A DNA stretch of 64,000 nt from Nostoc sp. UCD121 (GTDB lineage Bacteria > Cyanobacteriota > Cyanobacteriia > Cyanobacteriales > Nostocaceae): assembly GCF_014222285.1 (NCBI RefSeq), contig NZ_JACKZS010000009.1, forward strand, positions 19,893 to 83,892. Direction: 5' to 3'. The position numbers were made by a program, and so were the translations under genes. Below, piece after piece: positions 39,686 to 48,880 of the stretch (positions within the stretch are counted from its first letter, which is position 1; each line of letters opens with the position of its first letter). The notes under the pieces are model-generated. The model was not told where the DNA came from. It was given only the letters and a program-made list of their open reading frames with translations, and did not search any database.

Positions 39686-41317
39686 ATGCTAGAAAGTTTT
39701 ATCTTAATCTTGCTAATCGGCTTTTTTGGGGGACAGATTGCCCGACGGCTGAAAGCCCCTGCACTAGTAGGCATGGTTTTGGTAGGAATTATACTAGGGC
39801 CACAAGTTGCTGATGCGATCGCACCTGAAGTCTTAGCTGCGTCTGCTCCTTTGCGAACGATCGCTGTCATGGTAATTTTGATGAAGGCGGGGTTAGGGTT
39901 AGACCGAGAAAAACTGGTACAACAAGGAACAGTAGCACTGCGATTAGGATTTCTGCCTGCGGCTTGTGAAGCCGTAGTTATTTCCATAGCTGCTATATGG
40001 ATTTTAAAGTTCGACTTTCCCACGGGGCTACTGCTGGGTTGTATCATTGGAGCTGAGTCGCCTGCGGTGATCGTACCAGGGATGCTGCGATTGAAAAGTC
40101 TCGGTTGGGGTGTTACTAAAGGAATTCCCGATGCCATCCTCACCGGCAGCGCCCTATCAGATGTGTTACTACTACTAGTGTTTAGTTTGTTACTGAACTT
40201 TTTGACACAAGGCGCAACTTCTTCTGTGACATTGCCTTTTGGCATCACCCTGAGCGCAGTTCAACTCCTACCTATTCAAATTATTTGCCAAATTGTTTTG
40301 GGAGTCGTGCTGGGTTTAGTAACAGCACAGCTTTTAGTGTTGTTGCTAGCGAAGCAGAACTGGACTCAAAATGCGGTGCAGGATAGCCTAATTGCATCGA
40401 GTTTAGCGTTATTGCTGGTAGTGCTGGCAGAAAAATTCCCCTTTTTCTCTGGCTATCTTGCAGTGATGGCGATAGGATTTTTTTTGATTGAGTTGGATGC
40501 TCCTTTAGCACGACGTTTGCGTTCTGGCTTCGATAGCCTGTGGGTTGTAGCAGAAATCATTTTGTTTGTGTTGCTAGGGGCAAGTATTCAACTACAAGTG
40601 TTAGAAAAAACTCTTGTTCCAGGATTGGTAATTTTGGCAATTGGGACGTTGATTGGCCGCGCTATCGGATGGTATTTGTCTACATTGGGGAGTAACTGGA
40701 ATCGTCGGGAGCGACTATTTTTGCTGCCAGGGAACTCTGCTAAAGCCACCGTTCAAGCGGCAATCGGGGCGATTCCACTAGCACAGGGCATTCAGGGTGG
40801 AGAGACAATTTTAGCTGTTGCAGCTTTATCTATCCTGGTGACTGCACCTTTGGGAGCTTGGGCAATTCCCATCTTTGCACCAAAATTGTTAGAGAAGGGT
40901 GAGGTTGATCCCACAAAGGTAGCGATCGCCCGTCGGATTGTCATACTAGCTGCCGTTGACACCTCCCCTCTAGCTAGTCAGGTATTGATTAAAACTGCTG
41001 AACTTGGCCGTCGTAGTGATGCCGAAGTAATTGTATTGCATATCATTCGCACCAACGATCCTCAAGGAGTAGAGCATCTGCGAGAAAAATCTCAACGACT
41101 TTTAGCAGACATCCGTCATAAGTTCATTGCGATTACAGGCTCGATTCCAGAGGAAATTATCCGTGTTGCTCAGGACTATCGAGTTGCTGAGATTGTCATT
41201 GGCAAGCGAGGACATCAGCCTTGGGATGAAGTTCTTGTGGGTTCTGTCTCCCAGGCAGTATTGGAATCCAGCCCAATTCCTGTCATTTTAGTTGACGATG
41301 ATCGTCTTGCTAACTAA
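39686..41317 (+). CDS. CPA-type cation:proton antiporter with C-terminal universal-stress domain, fluoride-responsive
   Basis: Twelve-helix monovalent cation/proton antiporter of the CPA2 (KefB/NhaS3-like) family, about residues 1-400, fused to a UspA-like domain (about 412-543). The antiporter part has LIGFFGGQIARRLKAPALVG at the start, GLDREKL near 72 and ESPAVIVPGM near 120. The Usp part begins RRIVILAAVDTS and contains the ATP-binding G-2x-G-9x-G-S motif in IGKRGHQPWDEVLVGS. GTG 39683 is an alternative start to ATG 39686. It is first in the operon behind the fluoride riboswitch and 17 bp before crcB, so it probably helps ion or pH balance during fluoride export. Confidence 0.88.
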   Translation: MLESFILILLIGFFGGQIARRLKAPALVGMVLVGIILGPQVADAIAPEVLAASAPLRTIAVMVILMKAGLGLDREKLVQQGTVALRLGFLPAACEAVVISIAAIWILKFDFPTGLLLGCIIGAESPAVIVPGMLRLKSLGWGVTKGIPDAILTGSALSDVLLLLVFSLLLNFLTQGATSSVTLPFGITLSAVQLLPIQIICQIVLGVVLGLVTAQLLVLLLAKQNWTQNAVQDSLIASSLALLLVVLAEKFPFFSGYLAVMAIGFFLIELDAPLARRLRSGFDSLWVVAEIILFVLLGASIQLQVLEKTLVPGLVILAIGTLIGRAIGWYLSTLGSNWNRRERLFLLPGNSAKATVQAAIGAIPLAQGIQGGETILAVAALSILVTAPLGAWAIPIFAPKLLEKGEVDPTKVAIARRIVILAAVDTSPLASQVLIKTAELGRRSDAEVIVLHIIRTNDPQGVEHLREKSQRLLADIRHKFIAITGSIPEEIIRVAQDYRVAEIVIGKRGHQPWDEVLVGSVSQAVLESSPIPVILVDDDRLAN

Positions 41318-41334
41318 CTTAATACCTGGAACTA

Positions 41335-41754
41335 ATGATCATGCTGCAAAATCCTGTGGTTCGTGCCCCTGTTGGTATCAGTCTAGGTGCAATTGCTGGC
41401 GCACTCTCACGCTATTATCTCGGTTTGTGGTTGACTCAGCTTTTTGGTACAGGATTTCCCTACAGTACGCTGATCATTAATATTAGTGGATGTTTTGTTA
41501 TGGGTTTTTTTACAATGCTAGCAGTGGGGCGATTAATCGCAATTCATCCTGATATTCGGTTATTAGTAACTACAGGTTTTTTAGGGTCTTATACCACCTT
41601 CTCAACTTATGAGTTGGATACAGCTAATTTGCTCCAAGAATATAGCTTAGAAATTGATTTGCTTTACTGTCTAAGTAGTGCTTTTTTGGGGCTGATTAGC
41701 CTGTTGTTAGGGAATGCGCTAGCTGAATTATTGATTATTAAAAAGGAATCATGA
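41335..41754 (+). CDS. crcB: Fluoride channel/exporter CrcB (Fluc), copy 1
   Basis: Small dual-topology membrane channel that expels fluoride. It is 139 residues with four helices. Conserved features include GALSRYYLG near residue 22, the pore region TLIINISGCFVMGFF near 43, and GFLGSYTTFSTYELDT near 80 with the Phe and Ser/Thr pore residues. The gene starts 17 bp after the antiporter stop and is therefore in the riboswitch-controlled transcript. A second copy lies convergent at 41842-42231. Confidence 0.95.
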   Translation: MIMLQNPVVRAPVGISLGAIAGALSRYYLGLWLTQLFGTGFPYSTLIINISGCFVMGFFTMLAVGRLIAIHPDIRLLVTTGFLGSYTTFSTYELDTANLLQEYSLEIDLLYCLSSAFLGLISLLLGNALAELLIIKKES

Positions 41755-41841
41755 TTCATCCAACTCAATATTTAATTAACAAAAAATGAAGTTAGGTTAA
41801 TAAATAATGTGCCATCAAGACGTTTTTATTACTTGAGCAAA

Positions 41842-42231
41842 TTACTTTACGAAAAGCTTGGCGATCGCTACTCCTAAAATCACCGCTGCCAAACCGAGAA
41901 TTGCACTCCCTGCCCAATAAAAGACCGTCGCAGTCTTTTGTTTGCTACGCCACAGGGTTAGAGTATCAAAGCCATAGGTTGAAAATGTGGTGTAAGAACC
42001 TAAAAATCCAGTTCTAATAAGTAAATCCAATTCCTTCGGATAGCCTGTAATTCCTTTAGAAATCGTAAAAAAGAAACCCATCGCTAAACACCCAGTCAAA
42101 TTAATGGCAAATGTTCCATAGGGAAATCTTGTCCCCAATTTAGCTTTTGTCCATTCTGTAATGTAAAACCGAGACAGCGCTCCAGGAACTGCACCTATCG
42201 CAATTGAGAGAACATTAGTTAAGTCTGCCAC
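41842..42231 (-). CDS. crcB: Fluoride channel/exporter CrcB (Fluc), copy 2
   Basis: A 129-residue paralogue with the same four-helix plan: GALSRFYITEW near residue 18, FAINLTGCLAMGFFF near 41, GFLGSYTTFSTYGFDT near 76. The start is GTG at 42231. It is transcribed towards copy 1, and its own upstream region shows no fluoride aptamer. Some bacteria need two Fluc proteins as a heterodimer; here either that or a constitutive backup is possible. The sequences differ clearly, so the duplication is old. Confidence 0.94.
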   Translation of the reverse strand: MADLTNVLSIAIGAVPGALSRFYITEWTKAKLGTRFPYGTFAINLTGCLAMGFFFTISKGITGYPKELDLLIRTGFLGSYTTFSTYGFDTLTLWRSKQKTATVFYWAGSAILGLAAVILGVAIAKLFVK

Positions 42232-42338
42232 TAGTTTTGTAAGTCTCCGTCAGCAATGTTTGAGTTGTTTTGCATGTAATGGTAACTTTTTAGTTAATCA
42301 TAAATTTCTCTTCAAAAGAGGCAGTCTAGGGACTTCCA

Positions 42339-42620
42339 GTGAAAAAACATCCCATCCCTGCGGGACGCTTACGCGAACGCAAAGCGTCCCGCAGATTACG
42401 TATGGCCGCACAGATATTTATTGGTGTTAACTTCAGATCGTCCCCTAGGGAAGGAGTACGCAGACTCGCTCTAAGCATTCGCGTAGTGTCTCTAAAAGTT
42501 ACTATGCCGAAGGCGTTGCCTTTCGTAGAGAAGGCTTTACGCTGCGCTACTCGCTTTTTAGTGACACTCGTAGACTTGCTACTGCTGCGCTATCAAAATT
42601 TATTCTGTTAGCGTAGCGGA
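42339..42620. repeat. Cluster of dispersed palindromic repeats
   Basis: Several Nostoc-type palindromes in a 683-bp gap. CTGCGGGACGCTT/AAGCGTCCCGCAG (42358-42394) is a 13-bp stem. Later there are AGTGTCTCTAAAAG/CTTTTTAGTGACACT (about 42485-42570) and GCCGAAGGCGTTGCCTTTCG (42504-42523). An ORF that runs through them (42339-42611) is an artefact of the repeats. Bases 42620-42914 hold nothing else recognisable except the leader of the next gene. Confidence 0.75.
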
Positions 42621-42914
42621 TAGCTAAGGTTTAGCCCATTCAAGCTCCTGACTCCTGAATTCTATTTTGCTACCTTATTCCGTAACTCGTGTGTAAGCCC
42701 TAATTTCTTGGGAAGCTCCAGACTTAAGACAGATTGATTAGAGTGTTTTTATCTATACAGTGACAATCAAAATATGTCTTTTGATGTATTATTTTGATTT
42801 TGCCACCTATCCTATCCCCCTGGATGGGATAATAAGTTACTAGTATGGGAAAATGTGCAAACTATTCCCTAACTCCAAATCTATCTGCACTCTGGTTATA
42901 TTGAGGAACTCATT

Positions 42915-44033
42915 GTGGTTGCCACGCCGGAAAAAGTACAACATACTCACGAGCATCTATCAGGTAAAGACCGTGTAGCCGTATTGCTCATGGGCTACGG
43001 CGAAGTCGAAAGCTACGAAGATTTCGCCAACTATAACGAACAGGCTTTAAATCTACTGACAGCAAAATTCGCTCCCGTGCCAACCTGGATTTATCCGCCT
43101 CTGGCAAAGCTTTTGGCACTATTTGACCGCCATGAGTGGGGACACACACACCACGATTTTATCTCCCCACACAACGCCATCTTTGAACAGCAGCGGGCTG
43201 GTATCGAGAAGAATTTACAAGAAAAATGGGGCGATAAGGTTCAAGTTTTCAAGGCTTTTAACTTCTGTGCCCCTTTTCTACCCAATCAAGTCTTGGCAGA
43301 AATCAAAAACCAAGGCTTTGAGAAGCTGCTAATCTACCCGTTGCTAGTTGTTGATTCTATCTTTACCAGTGGGATTGCGATCGAGCAAGTTAACAATGCT
43401 CTCGTTGAATTGGCTGATGGTGAAGAACACTGGGTTAAAGCACAGCGCTACATTCCCTCTTTCTTCAATGAACCAGCTTACATCGATTTGATGGCTCATC
43501 TGGTTGAGGAGAAAATTGCTGAGTTAGCAGGCGCTTATCTACCTTCTCAAATCGGCATTGTGCTAATGAATCACGGCTGTCCCCATAAAGCTAAAGGCTT
43601 TACTTCTGGGATTGCCGAAAGTGAAGCAATGTACGATTTGATTCGGGATAAGTTGATTAACCGATATCCCTTAATATCGGTGGGTTGGCTCAATCATGAC
43701 ACGCCCTTAATTGATTGGACACAGCCAAATGCCGAGCAAGCAGCAAATAACCTGATTCAATTGGGTGCAAAAGTGGTAATTTTTATGCCAATTGGCTTTG
43801 CCACAGAAAACCACGAAACTCTATTGGATGTACACCATATCATCCATGCTTTAGAGAAACAGCATCCTGGCACGAACTACGTGCAAATGGCTTGTGTTAA
43901 TGACCATCCAGAATTTTTGGCAATGGTGGCCGAATGGGCTGATGATCATATTGCAGAGTTGTTGTCAGAGCAACCTTCGGCAGTTAATCCCCAACTTGCG
44001 GGAGATCACCATCATCACCATCATCATCACTAA
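42915..44033 (+). CDS. Ferrochelatase-like protein with natural octahistidine tail
   Basis: A 372-residue protein of the ferrochelatase/chelatase class II fold in two halves. The N-terminal half has VAVLLMGYGEVESYEDF near residue 21 and FCAPFLPNQVLAEI near 120. The C-terminal half has IGIVLMNHGCPHKAKGF near 213 and IFMPIGFATENHETLLDVHH near 297. The last residues are GDHHHHHHHH, a natural metal-binding tail. GTG start at 42915 with GAGGA upstream. It lacks the C-terminal membrane (LHCP-like) domain of the main cyanobacterial HemH, so it is a paralogue whose metal and tetrapyrrole are unknown. Confidence 0.8.
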   Translation: MVATPEKVQHTHEHLSGKDRVAVLLMGYGEVESYEDFANYNEQALNLLTAKFAPVPTWIYPPLAKLLALFDRHEWGHTHHDFISPHNAIFEQQRAGIEKNLQEKWGDKVQVFKAFNFCAPFLPNQVLAEIKNQGFEKLLIYPLLVVDSIFTSGIAIEQVNNALVELADGEEHWVKAQRYIPSFFNEPAYIDLMAHLVEEKIAELAGAYLPSQIGIVLMNHGCPHKAKGFTSGIAESEAMYDLIRDKLINRYPLISVGWLNHDTPLIDWTQPNAEQAANNLIQLGAKVVIFMPIGFATENHETLLDVHHIIHALEKQHPGTNYVQMACVNDHPEFLAMVAEWADDHIAELLSEQPSAVNPQLAGDHHHHHHHH

Positions 44034-44047
44034 GTTTTGAGTTTATC

Positions 44048-44074
44048 AGGGTGGGTCTAGCTATTGCCCACCCT
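44048..44074. terminator. Bidirectional terminator between convergent genes
   Basis: AGGGTGGG and CCCACCCT form an 8-bp GC-rich stem with an 11-base loop, followed by AAAATTA. It lies between the chelatase-like gene (ends 44033) and the FMN-reductase gene (ends 44079). Confidence 0.6.
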
Positions 44075-44078
44075 AAAA

Positions 44079-44624
44079 TTAATTCACGCCCCGTAGCTTG
44101 CGAGTATTATCAACTAAACTCTGAGCAAATTCATCAAATCTTTGAGAAAGCTTTTCATCTACTAGCTTGCCTTCAGGACTGAATGCACCCCAAGCTTGTC
44201 CGATCGCAATTTGTTCTGGAATTACCCAACCATGAACCCATCTGACTATTAACCGTAGGTCATTTAATGCGTTACTATTTGACTGACCGCCCAATACGCT
44301 GATTAATCCTGTCACTTTATCAGACAGTTGCTCAAAGCTCATCAAATCTAGAGCATTTTTTAGGACACCACTAACCCCACCATGATACTCAGGTGTGGCT
44401 AGAATTAATCCGTCTGACTGACTGACAGTATCCTGTAACCGCTTAACATCTGGGTATTCTAGATACTCTTTTGCGCCAGTGCAAAACGGTAACTGCAATT
44501 GTCTTAAATCAAGAATTTCTACCTCTGCACCAAGGGCTTCTACTCTTTGCACTGCTACTTGTAAAGCAAGCTGCGTATAGGAGTTTGGTCTTAAACTACC
44601 ACCAATACCAACAATTCTCACCAT
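44079..44624 (-). CDS. NADPH-dependent FMN reductase
   Basis: Flavodoxin-fold reductase of 181 residues that supplies reduced FMN or acts on quinones. The FMN-phosphate loop is GGSLRPNSYTQLAL near residue 8. The isoalloxazine motif is TPEYHGGVSGVLKNALD near 77-94, as in SsuE/ArsH-type enzymes. Length is normal. Reduced FMN is what the two flavin monooxygenases at 48.9-51.7 kb need, but this gene is about 4 kb from them, on the other strand, and shares no operon, so a link is only suggestive. Confidence 0.88.
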   Translation of the reverse strand: MVRIVGIGGSLRPNSYTQLALQVAVQRVEALGAEVEILDLRQLQLPFCTGAKEYLEYPDVKRLQDTVSQSDGLILATPEYHGGVSGVLKNALDLMSFEQLSDKVTGLISVLGGQSNSNALNDLRLIVRWVHGWVIPEQIAIGQAWGAFSPEGKLVDEKLSQRFDEFAQSLVDNTRKLRGVN

Positions 44625-44954
44625 AATTAACCTACAAACTATTAACTAGCTACTATCACCAGATTTCTTAAAAAGCGGAATCGTTATGACTATGCTTATA
44701 TTAGCGATTTGTGTCCGAATGTGTCAAATTAATATCTGCTGGAAAATTTGAGGATGAAAGAGTTAGGAGTTAGGAGCCAGAATAATTATCTGGGTTGCTC
44801 AAATTTATGTAATAACCGGAGAAACATGGGAATGCTTTTGTGTGGAAGTTAGACTAGATAAGAAAAGTGTAATTTCCAGTTATTACAATTTTTGGTAGAA
44901 GAATAGGCATAAAACCATAGCTCAACTTGTGCCAGCAGACAAAGGGTAATTATT

Positions 44955-46907
44955 ATGACAAATTTGGGAAAAAAAGCATTGGTAAAAAGGCAGTCATCAA
45001 AGCGTGTTGCTTGGGTTGATGCGTTGGCGAAACCTGCACTTCGGTTGCGCTCAGTGACCGCCGCAGGCATCGCAGCTAGCTTGATTATGTTACCAGGAAT
45101 TTTCGGGAGTACCCCCGTCTTGGCACAAAAAGCAGAGAGTACCTCTAGTACCTCTAGTACCTCTCTCAACTATGGTGATTTGCTCAAGAAAGCAAAGGCG
45201 GGAGAAATTCAAAAAGTAGAGCTTGACGAAACCGAACAGCTAGCCAGAGTTTATCTCAAAGGGCAAAAGGAGAATACGCCACCACAACAGGTAAGACTTT
45301 TAGCGCAAAACACAGAGTTAATTAACATACTCAAAGATAAGAATGTTGATTTTGGCGAGGTTTCCTCTGCTAACAGTCGGGCTGCTGTTGGGTTGTTAAT
45401 TAATCTCATGTGGATTTTGCCACTGGTAGCTTTAATGCTATTGTTCCTCCGGCGCTCTACTAATGCTTCTAGCCAAGCGATGAATTTCGGCAAATCCAAA
45501 GCTCGTTTCCAAATGGAAGCGAAAACTGGAGTGAAATTTGAAGATGTCGCTGGGGTTGAAGAAGCTAAAGAAGACCTGGAAGAAGTTGTTACTTTTCTAA
45601 AACAGCCAGAAAGATTTACAGCTGTAGGCGCACGGATTCCCAAAGGAGTGCTGTTAATTGGCCCTCCTGGTACTGGTAAAACTTTACTAGCAAAAGCGAT
45701 CGCAGGTGAAGCAGGTGTACCATTCTTCAGTATTTCCGGTTCAGAATTCGTGGAAATGTTCGTTGGTGTGGGTGCATCTCGCGTGCGTGACCTCTTCAAG
45801 AAAGCCAAAGAAAATGCCCCATGTCTAATATTTATCGACGAAATTGACGCAGTAGGTAGACAACGGGGTGCAGGAATCGGTGGCGGTAACGATGAGCGCG
45901 AACAAACCCTCAACCAACTGCTCACCGAAATGGATGGTTTTGAAGGTAACACAGGTATCATTATTATTGCTGCCACTAACCGCCCAGATGTCTTAGATAC
46001 AGCTTTACTCAGACCAGGACGCTTTGACAGACAAGTAATGGTCGATCCACCCGATCTCAAAGGGCGACTAGAAATTTTGAAAGTCCACGCCCGGAATAAG
46101 AAAATTGACCCTAGCGTATCATTAGAAGCGATCGCTCGTCGCACTCCTGGATTTACTGGCGCAGACTTAGCAAACTTACTCAACGAAGCCGCCATTCTCA
46201 CTGCTAGAAGACGCAAAGAAGCTGTCACCATTTTAGAAATTGATGCTGCTGTGGATAGAGTCGTTGCAGGTATGGAAGGTACTGCATTAGTAGACAGCAA
46301 GAGCAAGCGCTTGATTGCTTATCATGAAGTTGGTCACGCTTTAGTAGGCACATTGCTCAAAGACCATGACCCTGTGCAGAAAGTTACATTAATTCCACGG
46401 GGACAAGCACTCGGATTAACTTGGTTTACTCCTAACGAAGAACAGGGGTTAGTTTCTCGTTCTCAACTCAAATCGCGGATTACTGCTACTTTGGGTGGTC
46501 GCGCCGCCGAGGAAATCGTTTTTGGCAAGCCAGAAGTTACCACAGGTGCAAGCAATGACTTGCAACAGGTGACAGGGATGGCGCGGCAGATGGTGACACG
46601 CTTCGGGATGTCAGAATTAGGCCCATTGTCTTTGGAAAATCAGAGTGGAGAGGTATTTTTAGGACGCGACTGGATGAATAAATCAGATTATTCTGAAGAA
46701 ATTGCCGCCAAAATTGATTCACAGGTGCGTGAAATTGTCAACAATTCTTATATTAAGGCAAAAGAACTGTTGGAAGAAAACCGCATAGTTCTGGAACGTT
46801 TAGTAGATTTGTTAATAGAAGAAGAAACAATTGAAGGTGATTCATTCCGCCAAATCGTTGTCGATAATACCCAAGTAGCTGATGCACAATTAGCTGTACC
46901 TCATTAG
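44955..46907 (+). CDS. ftsH: ATP-dependent zinc metalloprotease FtsH
   Basis: Membrane AAA+ protease, in cyanobacteria involved in thylakoid quality control, including photosystem II repair. The 650 residues have a first transmembrane segment near 36-55, a lumenal or periplasmic domain, and a second segment near 137-155. The AAA domain has Walker A GPPGTGKT near 236, Walker [11 protein letters not shown] near 294, and the second region of homology. The zinc motif HEVGH lies near 456. It ends with a coiled C-terminal helix. ATG at 44955. Cyanobacteria have four FtsH types; which one this is cannot be settled by eye. Confidence 0.96.
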   Translation: MTNLGKKALVKRQSSKRVAWVDALAKPALRLRSVTAAGIAASLIMLPGIFGSTPVLAQKAESTSSTSSTSLNYGDLLKKAKAGEIQKVELDETEQLARVYLKGQKENTPPQQVRLLAQNTELINILKDKNVDFGEVSSANSRAAVGLLINLMWILPLVALMLLFLRRSTNASSQAMNFGKSKARFQMEAKTGVKFEDVAGVEEAKEDLEEVVTFLKQPERFTAVGARIPKGVLLIGPPGTGKTLLAKAIAGEAGVPFFSISGSEFVEMFVGVGASRVRDLFKKAKENAPCLIFIDEIDAVGRQRGAGIGGGNDEREQTLNQLLTEMDGFEGNTGIIIIAATNRPDVLDTALLRPGRFDRQVMVDPPDLKGRLEILKVHARNKKIDPSVSLEAIARRTPGFTGADLANLLNEAAILTARRRKEAVTILEIDAAVDRVVAGMEGTALVDSKSKRLIAYHEVGHALVGTLLKDHDPVQKVTLIPRGQALGLTWFTPNEEQGLVSRSQLKSRITATLGGRAAEEIVFGKPEVTTGASNDLQQVTGMARQMVTRFGMSELGPLSLENQSGEVFLGRDWMNKSDYSEEIAAKIDSQVREIVNNSYIKAKELLEENRIVLERLVDLLIEEETIEGDSFRQIVVDNTQVADAQLAVPH

Positions 46908-46925
46908 ACATCTGATGAAAAATAA

Positions 46926-46956
46926 TGTAGAGATGTAGCACTGCTACGTCTCTACA
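46926..46956 (+). terminator. Palindrome after ftsH
   Basis: TGTAGAGATGTAGCA/CTGCTACGTCTCTACA forms a near-perfect 15-bp stem 18 bp past the ftsH stop. It belongs to the family of GTAGAGAC-type dispersed hairpins. Confidence 0.5.
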
Positions 46957-47152
46957 AGTGTTGTTGATAAAGCATAATAAATAGGTCGTTTCAGGTTTTT
47001 ATTAATCATTCTTTGAATTGCGCTTTAACCAACCGTATTAGAAGGCTATCTCAGCATTTCCACAAACTGGTACATAAAGCCTTACTGCTGTCAAGCTTAG
47101 GGTATTGTACTATATAGACCCCATTAACGTACTACAAGTGGAAATGGACATT

Positions 47153-48067
47153 ATGAAACATAGATTTTGGGCAAGCTATTTGCTTGCAGCTTTAGCATTT
47201 CTTTCCTTAGAACCTGTTATTACTACACAGGTTTTGGCAACAGAGTCAGTTTTGCAACTGGCACAAGCCAAATCTGCTTACACGCAATATATGCAACTCG
47301 GCTATAACGAAACTAGACGGAGAAACTATCGAAAAGCTTTAGGATATTTTCAGCAAGCAGAACGGCTACGTCCTGGAGATAGATATGCTACTTCTGCAAT
47401 TAGAAATGTTACAAGTTACATCCAACGTGGTAAAAATCGTATTGCCTTCGTTCCAGGTAGACCTGGTAGAGTAAGGTCGGCAGGAACACGAGGAAGTTGC
47501 TTTCAAGTTGGACAAAATATTATTCCCCTGACACCAACAGATAAGGAAGCTCAACGAACCACAGCAGAGCGTCCCACATTATTTTTCTATATTCCTCAAA
47601 CCTCTACAACAGTGCAAGCATTAGAATTTGTTTTGCGGGATGATCCTAACTCCGACCCATTGTATAAGGGAACCTTTAAACCTGTTGGGCAGAATGGTAT
47701 TGTTAGTGTAAATTTACCTGCTAATCAGCCATCTCTACAAATTGGTAAAGAGTATAGTTGGACTTTTTCAATGATTTGTGATACGGCTAGCCGCGATAAA
47801 GATTCTTATGTAGAAGGTAGAATAGTGCGATCGCAAGATGAAAACCTCTCTCTTCAGCTAAACCAACCAAACACAGACTTGGATCGTGCAGTTCTATTTG
47901 CAACTGCTGGGTTTTGGGAAGATTCTCTCAGAACTTTAGCTAATTTACGCCGCCAGCGTCCTAACGATCCTGAAGTTCAGAAATATTGGGAAGATTTGTT
48001 GAGTTCAGTAGAGATTAAAGAAGTTGTAAACAAGCCTTTATTGCCCTGTTGTACTGTTCAAAAATAA
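47153..48067 (+). CDS. Secreted DUF928-type protein
   Basis: A 304-residue exported protein from ATG 47153 (GTGGA about ten bases upstream; an ATG at 47144 is also possible). The signal peptide ends near VLATES (about residue 30). A helical, tetratricopeptide-like stretch (about 38-85, RRRNYRKALGYFQQAERLRPGD) follows. The beta-rich DUF928 domain covers about 110-250, with TPTDKEAQRTTAERPTLFFY and ALEFVLRDD. A helical end carries TAGFWEDSLRTLANLRRQRP. Known members are cyanobacterial proteins of unknown function. It is monocistronic with a strong terminator. Confidence 0.8.
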   Translation: MKHRFWASYLLAALAFLSLEPVITTQVLATESVLQLAQAKSAYTQYMQLGYNETRRRNYRKALGYFQQAERLRPGDRYATSAIRNVTSYIQRGKNRIAFVPGRPGRVRSAGTRGSCFQVGQNIIPLTPTDKEAQRTTAERPTLFFYIPQTSTTVQALEFVLRDDPNSDPLYKGTFKPVGQNGIVSVNLPANQPSLQIGKEYSWTFSMICDTASRDKDSYVEGRIVRSQDENLSLQLNQPNTDLDRAVLFATAGFWEDSLRTLANLRRQRPNDPEVQKYWEDLLSSVEIKEVVNKPLLPCCTVQK

Positions 48068-48081
48068 ATTAAAAATTACTT

Positions 48082-48116
48082 AAAAACCCGGTTTTGATAG
48101 AGAAGCCGGGTTTTTT
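48082..48116 (+). terminator. Rho-independent terminator of the DUF928 gene
   Basis: AAAAACCCGG and CCGGGTTTTT with a 14-base loop, ending in TTTTTT, 15 bp past the stop. Textbook form. Confidence 0.85.
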
Positions 48117-48118
48117 AA

Positions 48119-48880
48119 CATTCATAGGAATTATGCAAAACTACACGCGCTCAGGTAGCGGCAAATATGGTTCAAAGCGCTATTTGTACAAAATCGTGGG
48201 TTTTGAGACGCGATAAATCGCCGTCTCTACAAGTGTTTTGCTCTTATCTGAGAAGTATTAACATTGCGTATTACAAAATTTTACGTTACAAAAACGACGC
48301 TCATTTTTAAGTGTGCTGCGATCGCGTACCTGCCCACCCGAGGCGATCGCGGACAATCACTTTGCAATACTTAATATTAGATAATCTAATAATTAGTATT
48401 CCATGATATTGTGTTGATCAGTACATATTTTTTGTATGCAATCGTGTAAACTCTATCTGCGGAGTAAGATTGCTACATAAATTTATGGTAATTCGAGCGC
48501 CAAGCAGCAGCAACCCTATTGCTGTGATATTAACCTGACTTACAGTTTGGTTATTTCATTCCATGTAGAGCAACTGAAGCGTAAATTTAGTTGCTTTGAA
48601 AGCATTCAATTATTACATTTCAGTATTGAGTTAGCAGTAAATGCTAGCCCAAAACTTTGTATGGAAAGGATTTGAGTAATCTGCCATCGGAGTCTTTTTT
48701 TGCTGGATGTCAGTAGTTGAAAGCAAACATACTGTTGTCTACTCATCAGACATTTGCCATGTAGCGATGAGGGTTTGACGAACAGTTAGGAATTAGCCAA
48801 GCGATCGCACGCTGAGGTTACATCAAAAGCCATTAGCTATACGCAAATCAGCAATCAAACTATAAAAAAGAAAAAAACTT
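48119..48880. promoter_or_regulatory. Long upstream region of the monooxygenase cluster
   Basis: No gene in 760 bp. It contains a GAGACGCGATAAATCGCCGTCTC palindrome-type repeat (about 48209-48232) and a HIP1 site (48351-48358). The rest is AT-rich and likely carries the cluster promoter. No operator could be identified with confidence. Confidence 0.4.

Noticed and set aside
42232..42420. Second fluoride riboswitch upstream of crcB copy 2
   Set aside because: Neither the GGCGATG hairpin nor the GGCTGATGGC strand occurs on the minus strand there.
42339..42611. 90-codon ORF on the plus strand
   Set aside because: It consists of palindromic dispersed repeats and has no ribosome-binding site.
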